From the NCBI GenBank assembly GCA_028527945.1, contig JAQQAK010000147.1, forward strand, positions 1 to 22,073: a DNA stretch of 22,073 nt, written 5' to 3'. How positions within the stretch are numbered: position 1 is the first letter of the stretch; each line of letters opens with the position of its first letter. Made by a program: the position numbers and the translations under genes. This document shows positions 1 to 6,962 of this stretch, in pieces. Below the pieces are notes generated by a model. That model made no database searches. It saw only the letters and a program-made list of their open reading frames with translations, and had not been told where the DNA came from. The DNA is from Spirochaetaceae bacterium. GTDB taxonomy: Bacteria > Spirochaetota > Spirochaetia > UBA9216.

Positions 1-1
1 A

Positions 2-151
2 AATGCTAATATATTTAATTCTGCTCCTGAAAATACTGAAATAGAAATATTTGAAAAGCTGTGTATTTTATTTATTTCCTTGTTGGAGGGGCAAAACCTG
101 GGTTCTTTAGTTCCAGAATTTGGAAAGGCTAACTATAGAGAAATATCATAA
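2..151 (+). CDS. C-terminal end of an unrecognised protein (5' end outside window)
   Basis: An open frame enters from the left edge and stays open for 49 codons to a TAA at 149-151. The tail contains the stretches EIEIFEKLCILFISLLEG and VPEFGKANYREIS. The hydrophobic helix ending in LLEG loosely resembles the last helices of TetR-family regulators, but this is too little to assign a family. No start codon lies in the window. It could also be a chance open frame, since 150 bases is short. Confidence 0.45.
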   Translation, partial: NANIFNSAPENTEIEIFEKLCILFISLLEGQNLGSLVPEFGKANYREIS

Positions 152-442
152 CTACTTATATTGTATGTGTTTAGTGTGAGTAGATAAGTTATCCTTTATA
201 GCCTTTTTTTAAATCTAGGATAGCTTTTGAAGGAGGCTCCTTATGAATCAATAAGTAAGCTAACATAACTTTTTCGTGAACCTTTTATTTTGTTAATTTT
301 ATAGAAAATAAAATATAAGTCATATGATCAAATAATTTTGCTCACAAATATGTAACAATTTAAGGCTTAAAAAGACTATTTTTTACATAAATGAAAAGAT
401 TAATAAGTTTTTATTTCACCCTCAATTCTTGCAAAAAGCAAG
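152..442. other. Gene-free stretch with palindromes and a degenerate repeat copy
   Basis: This AT-rich spacer has no convincing gene. It holds the palindrome GATAAGTTATC (183-193) and a self-complementary AAGGAG-G-CTCCTT (230-242). The latter lies immediately before an ATG that opens a three-codon frame (Met-Asn-Gln-stop, 243-254). Bases 225-239 (TTTTGAAGGAGGCTC) match, with one mismatch, the repeat seen at 13050-13064 and 20545-20559. Just before the next gene is CTTGC-AAAAA-GCAAG (428-442). No clear -35/-10 pair for the downstream regulator was found. Confidence 0.5.
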
Positions 443-1072
443 ATGTGGCTGTATCATTATAAGATGCCCCAATTGAATGATTCCTTCATTGAAAAGAAAG
501 ATTTTTTGGTTAAAAGCCTTGGACAGTATGCTGATATTCCCGCTGATGAAATAAATCTGCTTGCTGATATTTTTAAAAGTAGAAATATTGATAAAGGTTT
601 TTTCTTTCTACAGCAAGGGGATCACCTTAGTACTGTTGCTCTGATTTGTTCCGGGCTTTTCAGGGTTTTCTGTACTGACTTATTGGGCAATGAGAGAACT
701 CTTGCCTTCAGAAGAGCCGGCCAATTTATTGCCGGGTATTCTCCATATATAGAAAACCGGGAAATTTGGTATTCTATTCAAGCATTGGAGGATGCCGAGC
801 TTATATTTATAAATTTTAGTGATTATTTGGCGCTTGAAAAGAGACATCCCTGTTGGACTGAGCTTACAAAGAATTATATGACAGAACTTTATATTGAGAA
901 AGAAGATCGTGAACGATCCCTCTTGCAGGAAGATGCCTCTACACGCTATTTGAATTTTAAGAAAAAATATCCCTGTTATGAAAAAAATATATCCCAATAT
1001 CATATCGCCTCTTATCTGGGGATAACGCCAGTATCCCTTAGCCGTCTAAGAGCATCATTAAAAAAAGACTGA
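443..1072 (+). CDS. Crp/Fnr-family transcriptional regulator
   Basis: A 209-residue DNA-binding regulator. Residues about 25-150 fit the cyclic-nucleotide-binding-like beta-roll (FFLQQGDHLSTVALICSGLFRVF, a glycine-bearing turn, then FRRAGQFIAGY). The C-terminus is a helix-turn-helix (HIASYLGITPVSLSRLRASL, about 187-206). The pattern RYLNF...IASYLGITPVSLSRLR is the sub-type common in Bacteroidetes Crp-like proteins; such members usually lack proven cAMP binding, so the ligand is unknown. The ATG at 443 has no good ribosome site and is directly preceded by the inverted repeat CTTGC/GCAAG. An internal ATG at 464 is possible but has no ribosome site either. The neighbouring truncated epimerase and hydrolase are possible targets by position only. 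Confidence 0.85.
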   Translation: MWLYHYKMPQLNDSFIEKKDFLVKSLGQYADIPADEINLLADIFKSRNIDKGFFFLQQGDHLSTVALICSGLFRVFCTDLLGNERTLAFRRAGQFIAGYSPYIENREIWYSIQALEDAELIFINFSDYLALEKRHPCWTELTKNYMTELYIEKEDRERSLLQEDASTRYLNFKKKYPCYEKNISQYHIASYLGITPVSLSRLRASLKKD

Positions 1073-1073
1073 T

Positions 1074-1089
1074 ATTATCATAAGATAAT
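1074..1089 (+). terminator. Weak stem-loop after the Crp-like gene
   Basis: ATTATC-ATAA-GATAAT starts two bases after the stop codon and is followed by TACTCTTTT. The stem is only six AT-rich pairs and the T-run is interrupted, so it may be a weak terminator or an operator for the next reading frame. Confidence 0.3.
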
Positions 1090-1145
1090 TACTCTTTTAG
1101 ATAAAAACTGTATTTTCCCTGTATCAATCTGTTTTGGAGGAAAAT

Positions 1146-1349
1146 ATGGCAAAGGCATTTGTTACAGGAGCCGCAGGTTTTCTTGGAGTAAATCTTGTTA
1201 AAGAGCTACTTGCTCAGGATTGGGAGGTTATAGCGTTTCACCTTACATCTGATAATCTGAAGAATCTGTCTGGTATGGATATCCAGTATGAAGAAGGAAA
1301 TATCCTTGATTATGAATCGCTCTTGAGGATGGTGTTTGGTCATGCCTGA
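1146..1349 (+). pseudogene. Truncated NAD-dependent epimerase/dehydratase (extended SDR), N-terminal fragment
   Basis: Only 67 residues remain of a family that is normally 300-350 residues long. The fragment is the first part of the Rossmann fold: MAKAFVTGAAGFLGVNLVKE carries the TGxxGFLG nucleotide-binding motif (residues 7-14), followed by a second strand and IQYEEGNILDYESL, which matches the usual 'GD(I/L).D..SL' segment. After that the frame reads LLRMVFGHA and stops, losing the catalytic Ser/Tyr-x3-Lys region. The ATG at 1146 is chosen over the upstream TTG (1134) because GGAGG at 1136-1140 is ideally spaced. The rest of the gene is not present in other frames downstream, because the convergent hydrolase begins within 30 bases. 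This indicates a deletion rather than a simple frameshift. The good ribosome site suggests recent decay. Confidence 0.75.
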
Positions 1350-1375
1350 GTATAAGCTTCATTTGCAGGGAAGGC

Positions 1376-2425
1376 TTAATACTCTGATTTCTGGCACTCT
1401 TTCAGGATTTCCGAAAATTTATGTGGATCTTCAATATATGGTTCATGCCCTGAATTATCAAATAATATAAAATCCTTTTGGGGCGCTTTTATTATATTAA
1501 AGTAATCTTTTGCCAGAAAATGGTTTGTTACCAGATCATTTTTGCCCATAATAAATAGGACCGGAATATCAAATTCCAGGCTTTCTGTCCTGAAATCTCT
1601 GCCCTTATATTCCGGGTATAAATGTGCTATGGAATAGTAGCTTCCTATAAAAAGCCTTAGTAGATCTATGAAAGAATACTCAGGTTCAAAGATTGTGCTT
1701 TTTAACATTTCCATACTTGTATTTACATTTATTTCGTTTCCATCATATTTGTTTATATATTTTCGGAGTGTTACAGCCTCGCCTAAAAGTCCTGAATAAG
1801 GAGGGTTTCCTGCCTTTTTCAGTTTTTTTAAGGCTTTTTGATCATTTCGCTTTTCTGCTTCAGCTAACAGAATGGGATATGTATATTCATCTGAAGCGTC
1901 AGCAGAAACACATTGTCCAATTCCGATATAATATTTTAATTTTTCAGGATGTTTTTGCGCGTAATCCTTTCCCAAAACGGTTCCCCATGAATGCCCAACA
2001 AGGTAAACCTTGTCTTTGCCAAACTCAGAGCAAAGACTATCTATAAGACCATCAAGATCTTCCAGAAGCTGCTCTTCTGTCATGGATTTTTTATCCAGAG
2101 ACAGCGAAAAAGACTGGCCGCCTCCGCGTTGATCCCAGTTTACAACAACAAAGTTTTTCTCTATTTCCTTTTGGAAGGCCTTTATGTAGCTGATACTTGC
2201 GTACCCCGGGCCTCCATGCAAAAAGACTACAATCGGATTATTACGATCAAAACCCCGAATCAAAACCGACTGTTTGTAACAGCCAAGCTCCATTTTTCTA
2301 AGCTCGTATACTCCGCCCAAAGCAGTTTTATCGCCTGTTGTTCTGTTAGGAAGCAGATCGATAAGCAGCAGAATTACTATAACAACTAATATTACCAGAA
2401 GAATTTTTTTCACAATATTTTTCAT
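1376..2425 (-). CDS. Membrane-anchored alpha/beta-fold hydrolase (proline-iminopeptidase-like)
   Basis: From the preferred ATG at 2425 the protein has 349 residues. A strongly hydrophobic helix (about residues 8-23) follows MKNIVKK, so it is probably anchored in the inner membrane with an outward-facing enzyme. The hydrolase core shows HGGPG (70-74, oxyanion region), NWDQRGGGQS, the nucleophile elbow GHSWGT (Ser146), a late acid in MGKNDL (Asp297) and the catalytic His in SGHEPY (His327). HGGPG plus WDQRG is typical of the proline iminopeptidase/S33 group; the true substrate is unknown. A GTG 36 bases further upstream (2461) would add 12 residues before the hydrophobic helix and has no ribosome site. 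AAGAG just before the ATG at 2425 is weak. The gene is divergent from marR and convergent with the broken epimerase. Confidence 0.85.
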   Translation of the reverse strand: MKNIVKKILLVILVVIVILLLIDLLPNRTTGDKTALGGVYELRKMELGCYKQSVLIRGFDRNNPIVVFLHGGPGYASISYIKAFQKEIEKNFVVVNWDQRGGGQSFSLSLDKKSMTEEQLLEDLDGLIDSLCSEFGKDKVYLVGHSWGTVLGKDYAQKHPEKLKYYIGIGQCVSADASDEYTYPILLAEAEKRNDQKALKKLKKAGNPPYSGLLGEAVTLRKYINKYDGNEINVNTSMEMLKSTIFEPEYSFIDLLRLFIGSYYSIAHLYPEYKGRDFRTESLEFDIPVLFIMGKNDLVTNHFLAKDYFNIIKAPQKDFILFDNSGHEPYIEDPHKFSEILKECQKSEY

Positions 2426-2541
2426 CTCTTGTATGCTAACATAAAAATAAATATTGGGCACCTGTCGACTAAAATTTTAGGCATTTATGATAATTTACAG
2501 CTTTCCTATAAAGACATAATTTAAAAGAAGAATGTTTTATC

Positions 2542-2570
2542 TTGACTCTAAAGCGTATAGCTCCTATACT
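2542..2570 (+). promoter_or_regulatory. Sigma-70-type promoter of marR overlapping its operator
   Basis: TTGACT (2542-2547), a 17-base spacer and TATACT (2565-2570) form a near-consensus promoter. The -10 box lies inside the palindrome at 2555-2569, so a bound repressor would block RNA polymerase. The start codon is only 8 bases after the -10 box, which predicts an essentially leaderless transcript. Confidence 0.75.
2555..2569. promoter_or_regulatory. Operator palindrome O1 (GTATAG-N3-CTATAC)
   Basis: A perfect inverted repeat, GTATAG-CTC-CTATAC, sits on the -10 region of marR. Two sister sites occur at 3050-3064 and 4445-4459 in the same transcription unit. By position it is most likely the binding site of the MarR protein encoded directly downstream. 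Confidence 0.7.
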
Positions 2571-2578
2571 CATGTACA

Positions 2579-3034
2579 ATGAAAAGCAAACATAACAATG
2601 AGGTTAGTTATACGCTTCTTCGCATTTCAACAAGGCTTCAACAGCTTAATAAGAAAGTGCGAAATTATGGTACTGATCAACAGCTATCTGATGCAGAAAT
2701 TCACTTAATTAAGTTGATAAAAGAAAATGAGGGCATGCATGTAACAGGACTGGCAGAACTTCTGGAAGTCTCCAAGGGCGCTGTTTCCCAAATAAGTATA
2801 AAGCTGGTTAGGAAGGGGATGATAGAAAAAAGAACTGATCCAGAAAATCTATCAAAGCTATCTCTTTATCTTACTCCAAAAGGTGAGATTGCTGATAAAA
2901 GACATAAAGAAATTCATATGGCTATGGATGAGCAGGTAAACGAGCTTCTATCTGATGTTGAAGAAGATAAGTTGGATTTTTTGAAAGAATTTCTGCACTC
3001 TCTTGAAATAAAGCTTAATGAATATAATGAATAA
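2579..3034 (+). CDS. MarR-family transcriptional regulator, likely autorepressor of the efflux unit
   Basis: A 151-residue winged helix-turn-helix protein. The recognition region is HVTGLAELLEVSKGAVSQIS (about 54-73), the wing is IEKRTDPENLSKLSLYLTPKG, and the flanking N- and C-terminal helices form the usual MarR dimer interface. MarR proteins typically repress their own operon and release DNA when a small ligand binds; here the neighbour is a MATE pump, so the inducer may be a toxic substrate of that pump. The ATG at 2579 has no ribosome site and lies 8 bases after the -10 box. The only later in-frame Met would delete the N-terminal dimerisation helix, so leaderless translation is the simplest reading. 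The gap to the pump gene is 45 bases and contains a second operator. Confidence 0.9.
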   Translation: MKSKHNNEVSYTLLRISTRLQQLNKKVRNYGTDQQLSDAEIHLIKLIKENEGMHVTGLAELLEVSKGAVSQISIKLVRKGMIEKRTDPENLSKLSLYLTPKGEIADKRHKEIHMAMDEQVNELLSDVEEDKLDFLKEFLHSLEIKLNEYNE

Positions 3035-3049
3035 TTTTTTTAATATAGT

Positions 3050-3064
3050 GTATAGGTGCTATAC
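3050..3064. promoter_or_regulatory. Operator palindrome O2 upstream of the MATE gene
   Basis: GTATAG-GTG-CTATAC is a perfect inverted repeat in the marR-MATE gap, extending to GC on the right as in GCGTATAG at O1. It ends 15 bases before the pump ATG and just before its AAAGGAG ribosome site. A possible -10 (TATAGT, 3044-3049) abuts it, but no good -35 is visible, so it may act on a second weak promoter or as an internal block to transcription. Confidence 0.65.
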
Positions 3065-3079
3065 GCTAAAGGAGTTTTA

Positions 3080-4450
3080 ATGAATAATAAAAATTCAAAA
3101 CTTACTATTATGAGAGACGAGCCGGTAAAACTGGCTCTATTAAAACTTGGACTTCCTACAATGATAGGAATGATGGTCAGCGCTTTATATAGTGTGATTG
3201 ATGCTTACTTTGTAGGAGGTCTTGGAACCAGCCAGATTGGAGCAATTGCTATAGCTTTTCCAATTGTTCAGATCATAATAGGGTTGGCAATGACCTTTGG
3301 AAGTGGCGCAGCGTCATATATTGCCAGACTTTTAGGGGCAAATAAATATGAACGGGCTAATCAGACTGCCTCGGTTGCATTATTTTCAAGCCTCGTAGTA
3401 GGTGGAGCCTCTATTATTATAGCGCTCTGTTTTCTTGAGCCTCTGCTCAAACTTTTGGGAGCGACAGAAAGCATTCTGCCTTATGCCCGTTCTTACGCAG
3501 TCATATATATTGCCGGTGCTATTTTGAATATTTTCAATGTAACAATGAATAATATTATTACCGCAGAAGGCGCAGCCAAATTAACAATGATTTCTATGAT
3601 AACAGGTGGAAGTCTTAATGTTATACTGGATCCCATTTTTATTTATCCGTTAGGGTTCGGTATTCAAGGCGCGGCTATCGCAACAGTAAGTGCTCAGGCA
3701 ATAACCAGTCTTATTTACGTGTGGTATCTAACCAGAAAAAAAGGAACTCTACGTTTTTCTCCCCGAAACTTTATTATTGACAGAAAAATATATGGAGAAA
3801 TTTTCAAGGTTGGTATTCCAATTTTTGCTTTTCAGTTCCTGGCAAGTCTTGCTCTTGGTATGACTAATACTGCATCAGCACCTTTTGGGGATTCAGCTCT
3901 TGCAGCGATGGGGGTTGTCGCAAGAATTATAACACTTGGAACATATGTTATCTTTGGTTTTGCAAAGGGATACCAGCCTCTTGCCGGATATAATTATGGG
4001 GCAAAACAATACGATAGGCTGAAAGAGGCAACAAAAACAGCATTATTATTGACTACAATATTCTGCGCTGTTGTTTCAATTTTGATGATATGTATTCCCG
4101 GCCATATTGTCTCACTTTTTTCAAAGAATGATTCTTCTCTGACAGACGTTGGCAGCCGTGCGCTACGTGCGTATGGAATAATTTTCACATTCTTTGGATT
4201 TGAACTGATAGTTTCATCACTCTTTCTTGCTATAGGTTATGGAAAAGAAGGAGGGCTTTTAAGCATAAGCAGACAAGGCTTATTTTTTATTCCTGCTATG
4301 ATTATTATGCCTCAAATCTGGAAGTTGAATGGCGTTATTTGGGCACAACCTGTCGCTGAAGCATTAGCTGTTCTTTTGGCTGTGATCCTAATTCTTAATT
4401 TTTGGGGAAAGGTTAAAAATAAAGATAAACTTGATTGTGTCAGTGTATAG
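3080..4450 (+). CDS. MATE-family multidrug/cation efflux pump
   Basis: A 456-residue integral membrane protein with about 12 hydrophobic segments in two similar halves, as expected for the MATE (MatE) family, which exports organic cations and drugs using Na+ or H+ gradients. The opening LALLKLGLPTMIGMMVSALY with IDAYFVGGLGTSQIGAIAIA is the standard first two helices. GSGAASYIARLLGANKYERA and the second-half GFAKGYQPLAGYNYGAKQYD are the equivalent loops of the two repeats. The ATG at 3080 with AAAGGAG (3068-3074) is preferred over the GTG at 3056, which lies inside operator O2. The gene is probably co-transcribed with marR. Its TAG stop is part of a third operator-like palindrome. Substrate unknown. 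Confidence 0.92.
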   Translation: MNNKNSKLTIMRDEPVKLALLKLGLPTMIGMMVSALYSVIDAYFVGGLGTSQIGAIAIAFPIVQIIIGLAMTFGSGAASYIARLLGANKYERANQTASVALFSSLVVGGASIIIALCFLEPLLKLLGATESILPYARSYAVIYIAGAILNIFNVTMNNIITAEGAAKLTMISMITGGSLNVILDPIFIYPLGFGIQGAAIATVSAQAITSLIYVWYLTRKKGTLRFSPRNFIIDRKIYGEIFKVGIPIFAFQFLASLALGMTNTASAPFGDSALAAMGVVARIITLGTYVIFGFAKGYQPLAGYNYGAKQYDRLKEATKTALLLTTIFCAVVSILMICIPGHIVSLFSKNDSSLTDVGSRALRAYGIIFTFFGFELIVSSLFLAIGYGKEGGLLSISRQGLFFIPAMIIMPQIWKLNGVIWAQPVAEALAVLLAVILILNFWGKVKNKDKLDCVSV

Positions 4451-4459
4451 ATGGTATAC
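4445..4459. promoter_or_regulatory. Operator-like palindrome O3 spanning the MATE stop codon
   Basis: GTATAG-ATG-GTATAC repeats the O1/O2 motif with one base changed in the right arm and keeps the same TATACGC right flank as O2. Its left arm contains the pump stop codon TAG (4448-4450). It sits after the coding region and before the terminator, where a regulator site would not normally control initiation of this unit. Confidence 0.5.
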
Positions 4460-4472
4460 GCATTTTCTTATA

Positions 4473-4508
4473 AAACCACCTTGCTGTAAATGTTAAGGTG
4501 GTTTATAT
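4473..4508 (+). terminator. Terminator of the marR-MATE unit
   Basis: AAACCACCTT (4473-4482) pairs perfectly with AAGGTGGTTT (4495-4504) across a 12-base loop and is followed by ATATTTT. It ends the pump transcript just before the tetR promoter. Confidence 0.75.
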
Positions 4509-4517
4509 TTTCAGATA

Positions 4518-4546
4518 TTGACATCTGTCATACAGATTATTAAAAT
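4518..4546 (+). promoter_or_regulatory. tetR promoter with embedded palindromic operator
   Basis: A consensus TTGACA (4518-4523), 17 bases, then TAAAAT (4541-4546). The spacer holds ATCTGT-CAT-ACAGAT (4523-4537), a perfect inverted repeat, and an overlapping TGACA-TC-TGTCA (4519-4530). A repressor here would occlude the promoter, fitting TetR autoregulation. Confidence 0.7.
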
Positions 4547-4583
4547 AAATTGAATAATGAAACAATCTATTTAGGGAATACAA

Positions 4584-5186
4584 TTGGGAAGAAAGAGTAA
4601 AGCCGACGAAAGACGTCCTGAAATTTTAAAAAGTGCTTATGAAGTTGTTAAGCGTGAAGGGCTGGAAAACACAACACTTGCTAAAATAGCTGAACATATG
4701 GGTGTGGCAACAAGTCTTTTGACGCATTATTATAAATCAAAGATTGATATTATTGAGTCTCTTGCTGAGTACCTTTCTGAAATTTACAATGAATCTGTTT
4801 CTGTCGATTTTAGTTCTATTCAGGATCCCTCAGAACGAATTAACGCAGTTCTGAATGCCAGACTTTGGGAATATAAAAACGAAACTCCTGATGATCGTGT
4901 TTGGTACGATGTTTATAATTTAAGCCTAAGAAACGACAGTATTAAAGAGTTTTTAACAAAGATGTATGATCAGGACAGAGCTATTGCTTCTGAAGACTTG
5001 ACTGCAGCTCTTGGAGATGTTGCCGGTAAGGTTAATGTTGATGACCTTGGTACTGCGCTAATAATGATGATGGAAGGAATAGGTTATTATTCAACTTTAA
5101 TGAAGGAACATCAGGATATAAATGGAGCGGCAAGTATCATTAAGGATATGTTTTTGACCTATCTTGATAAAGTGAAAAATGAATAG
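4584..5186 (+). CDS. TetR-family transcriptional regulator
   Basis: A 200-residue repressor. The N-terminal TetR domain is clear: RPEILKSAYEVVKREGLENTTLAKIAEHMGVATSLLTHYYKSKIDIIESL (about 11-60), containing the helix-turn-helix and the 'hYYKsK..l' ending. The C-terminal ligand domain resembles the BetI-like group but has no diagnostic ligand residues. The start is a TTG at 4584 with AGGGA at 4573-4577; no ATG is available before the helix-turn-helix. Its promoter carries a palindrome that is probably its own operator. The following oxidoreductase, 88 bases downstream, is the likely target. The stop codon TAG begins a TAGAGGCTCAATAG repeat unit. Confidence 0.88.
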   Translation: MGRKSKADERRPEILKSAYEVVKREGLENTTLAKIAEHMGVATSLLTHYYKSKIDIIESLAEYLSEIYNESVSVDFSSIQDPSERINAVLNARLWEYKNETPDDRVWYDVYNLSLRNDSIKEFLTKMYDQDRAIASEDLTAALGDVAGKVNVDDLGTALIMMMEGIGYYSTLMKEHQDINGAASIIKDMFLTYLDKVKNE

Positions 5187-5197
5187 AGGCTCAATAG
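5185..5197 (+). repeat. Dispersed repeat unit (AGAGGCTCAATAG)
   Basis: Thirteen bases identical to 20552-20564. The unit overlaps the tetR stop codon and lacks the AACCC/GGGTT hairpin half seen in the fuller copies. Confidence 0.5.
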
Positions 5198-5240
5198 ACT
5201 GTTTTTAATAGAAAGTAGATAGTGTTTTATAATTTTTATT

Positions 5241-5256
5241 GTTTGTATAAGCAAAC
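5241..5256. promoter_or_regulatory. Possible promoter/operator of the saccharopine-dehydrogenase-like gene
   Basis: The inverted repeat GTTTG-TATAAG-CAAAC lies just downstream of a TATAAT at 5228-5233 with a poor -35 (TTAATA, 5205-5210). The sequence differs from the palindrome in the tetR promoter, so which protein binds is unclear. Confidence 0.35.
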
Positions 5257-5274
5257 TAAATAAGAGGAGAATTT

Positions 5275-6549
5275 ATGAAGATTTTATTAGTTGGCTCTGG
5301 TGGAGTTGGAACTGCCATCGCTTCTATTGCAACGAAGAATGATAAAAAAGCAGAATGGATGGAACAGATGATTGTATCTGATTATAACCTTGAAAGAGCT
5401 AAATCAGTCACATCTGCTCTTGGAGACAGAAGACTTGTTGCAGAACAAATTGATGCGGGAAATAAAGAGGATATAAAGAGGCTTGTTTCAAAATATAGTG
5501 CAGACTTCATTATGAATGCATGTGACCCAAGTTTTAATATGACAATATTTGACGCGGCCTTTGAATGTGGTTGTACCTATATGGACATGGCAATGAGTCT
5601 TTCTGTTCGAGACGAAAAAGATCCATATGGTACTGTCGCGCTTAAGCTTGGAGATCTTCAATATGCTAAACATGATGAATGGAAAAAGAAGGGGCTTCTT
5701 GCAGTATGTGGCTCAGGTGTAGAACCAGGAATGGTAAATGTTTTTGCCCGCTACGCTGATGATTATCTCTTTGATGAAATTGATGAGCTCAATGTACGTG
5801 ACGCGGATAATCTTACTGTTGAAGGTCTTGATATTGCTTTCGGTTTTTCTATATGGACAACAATTGAAGAATGCCTTAACCCTCCGGTAATTTGGGAAAA
5901 AGATAAGGGATGGTATGTTACTGAAGCTTTTTCAGAACCTGAAATTTTCAGATTTCCGGAGCCTGTTGGAGATCAGGAAGTTATTAATGTTGAACATGAA
6001 GAGGTTCTTATGCTTCCCCGATATTTTGCTGAAAAAGGTCTAAAAAAAGCCTCGTTTAAATTTGGTGTTGATCGTGACATGAGAAGAGTTCTTAAAACTC
6101 TTGAGGCTCTTGGCCTTGATAAGACTGATAAGGTCAAAGTAAAAGGTGTAGAGGTTTCTCCGCGTGATGTTGTTGCCGCTTGTGCTCCAGATCCGGCCTT
6201 GATAGGCGATAAGATGAAAGGTCAGCTTTCTGCAGGGCTTTGGGTAAAAGGAAAAAAAGACGGAAAAGAGAGATCTGTTTATATTTATCAACTTGTTGAT
6301 AATGAGGAATGTATGGATCTCTATGGAAGTCAGGCCGTTGTTGCTCAGACAGCGTTTAATCCTGTAATAATGATGGAACTTATTGCGAAAGGAATTTGGA
6401 AAGGCGAAGGAGTTTTAGGCCCTGAGAATTTCCCATCAGAACCTTTTATGGAAAGAATGGAGAGTTACAAGTTTGCTCCGGGAATGATGGAAATGGATTC
6501 AGAATATAAAACAGAAATGGATCAAAAAAGCTTAAAAAGCGGTTTCTAA
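5275..6549 (+). CDS. Saccharopine-dehydrogenase-family oxidoreductase
   Basis: A 424-residue protein opening with a Rossmann fold (MKILLVGSGGVGTAIASIA; GxGGVG at residues 7-12) typical of the Sacchrp_dh_NADP domain. This is followed by IMNACDPSFNMTIFDAAFECGCTYMDMA and the C-terminal substrate region beginning near GSGVEPGMVNVFARYA. Families with this layout include saccharopine dehydrogenase and carboxynorspermidine/carboxyspermidine dehydrogenase, which reductively condense or split amino-acid-type adducts. The exact substrate cannot be read from the sequence, and neither lysine nor polyamine genes are adjacent. GAGGAGA sits 7 bases before the ATG, a strong ribosome site. The gene follows a tetR gene on the same strand and is probably controlled by it, either by read-through or from the weak promoter near 5228. 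Confidence 0.85.
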   Translation: MKILLVGSGGVGTAIASIATKNDKKAEWMEQMIVSDYNLERAKSVTSALGDRRLVAEQIDAGNKEDIKRLVSKYSADFIMNACDPSFNMTIFDAAFECGCTYMDMAMSLSVRDEKDPYGTVALKLGDLQYAKHDEWKKKGLLAVCGSGVEPGMVNVFARYADDYLFDEIDELNVRDADNLTVEGLDIAFGFSIWTTIEECLNPPVIWEKDKGWYVTEAFSEPEIFRFPEPVGDQEVINVEHEEVLMLPRYFAEKGLKKASFKFGVDRDMRRVLKTLEALGLDKTDKVKVKGVEVSPRDVVAACAPDPALIGDKMKGQLSAGLWVKGKKDGKERSVYIYQLVDNEECMDLYGSQAVVAQTAFNPVIMMELIAKGIWKGEGVLGPENFPSEPFMERMESYKFAPGMMEMDSEYKTEMDQKSLKSGF

Positions 6550-6560
6550 AAACAAATTAC

Positions 6561-6600
6561 AGGCCTTCAAAAAGAGTTGCTGTTTTTGAAGGCCTTTATA
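6561..6600. terminator. Bidirectional terminator between the oxidoreductase and cheY
   Basis: AGGCCTTCAAAAA (6561-6573) pairs perfectly with TTTTTGAAGGCCT (6583-6595), a 13-pair stem with a 9-base loop. It lies between two convergent genes and has T-rich sequence outside both arms, so it can serve both strands. Confidence 0.85.
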
Positions 6601-6605
6601 AAAAA

Positions 6606-6962
6606 TTATTCAAAAAGTCTATCAATTGCCATAAGGACTCTTTCTGCTTCAAATGGTTTTATAATGAAATCTTTAGCGCCGTTGTTTAATGCTTCAAAGA
6701 CCAGTGCCTTCTGCCCTACAGCGCTGACCATAACAATATTTGCATCCGGGAAATCATGAATTAATCCTTTTAGAGCTTCCATTCCATTCATTTCTGCCAT
6801 AGAAATATCCATTGTAACAAAATCTGGATTATATTTCTGATATTCTTCTATTGCCTGTTTTCCGTTTTCGGCTTCAGCTACAATTGAAAATCGTGTAGAG
6901 AGTATATCCCGCAGCCTCATTCTCATAACGGCCGCATCATCAACTATCATTCCCTTTTTCAT
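6606..6962 (-). CDS. cheY: CheY-type single-domain response regulator
   Basis: A 118-residue stand-alone receiver domain. The acidic pocket is VDDAAV (Asp8, Asp9), the phosphorylated residue is Asp52 in VTMDISM, the switch residue is Ser80 in MVSAVG, and the conserved Lys102 is in IIKPFE. There is no output domain, as in flagellar-switch CheY proteins or phosphorelay shuttles. GGAGG precedes the ATG, and the ATG overlaps the cheX stop codon (ATGA), so the two are translationally coupled. With the upstream CheA-like kinase and CheX it forms a kinase, phosphatase and receiver set. The family often appears in several copies per spirochaete genome, so this may not be the main motility CheY. Confidence 0.92.
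   Translation of the reverse strand: MKKGMIVDDAAVMRMRLRDILSTRFSIVAEAENGKQAIEEYQKYNPDFVTMDISMAEMNGMEALKGLIHDFPDANIVMVSAVGQKALVFEALNNGAKDFIIKPFEAERVLMAIDRLFE

Noticed and set aside
1693..2389. Two plus-strand open frames of 117 and 132 codons
   Set aside because: They lie antisense to the alpha/beta hydrolase, whose full set of catalytic motifs shows that the minus strand is coding.
3056..3079. An 8-codon N-terminal extension of the MATE pump from a GTG
   Set aside because: The GTG lies within operator O2 and has no ribosome site, while the ATG at 3080 has AAAGGAG at proper spacing.
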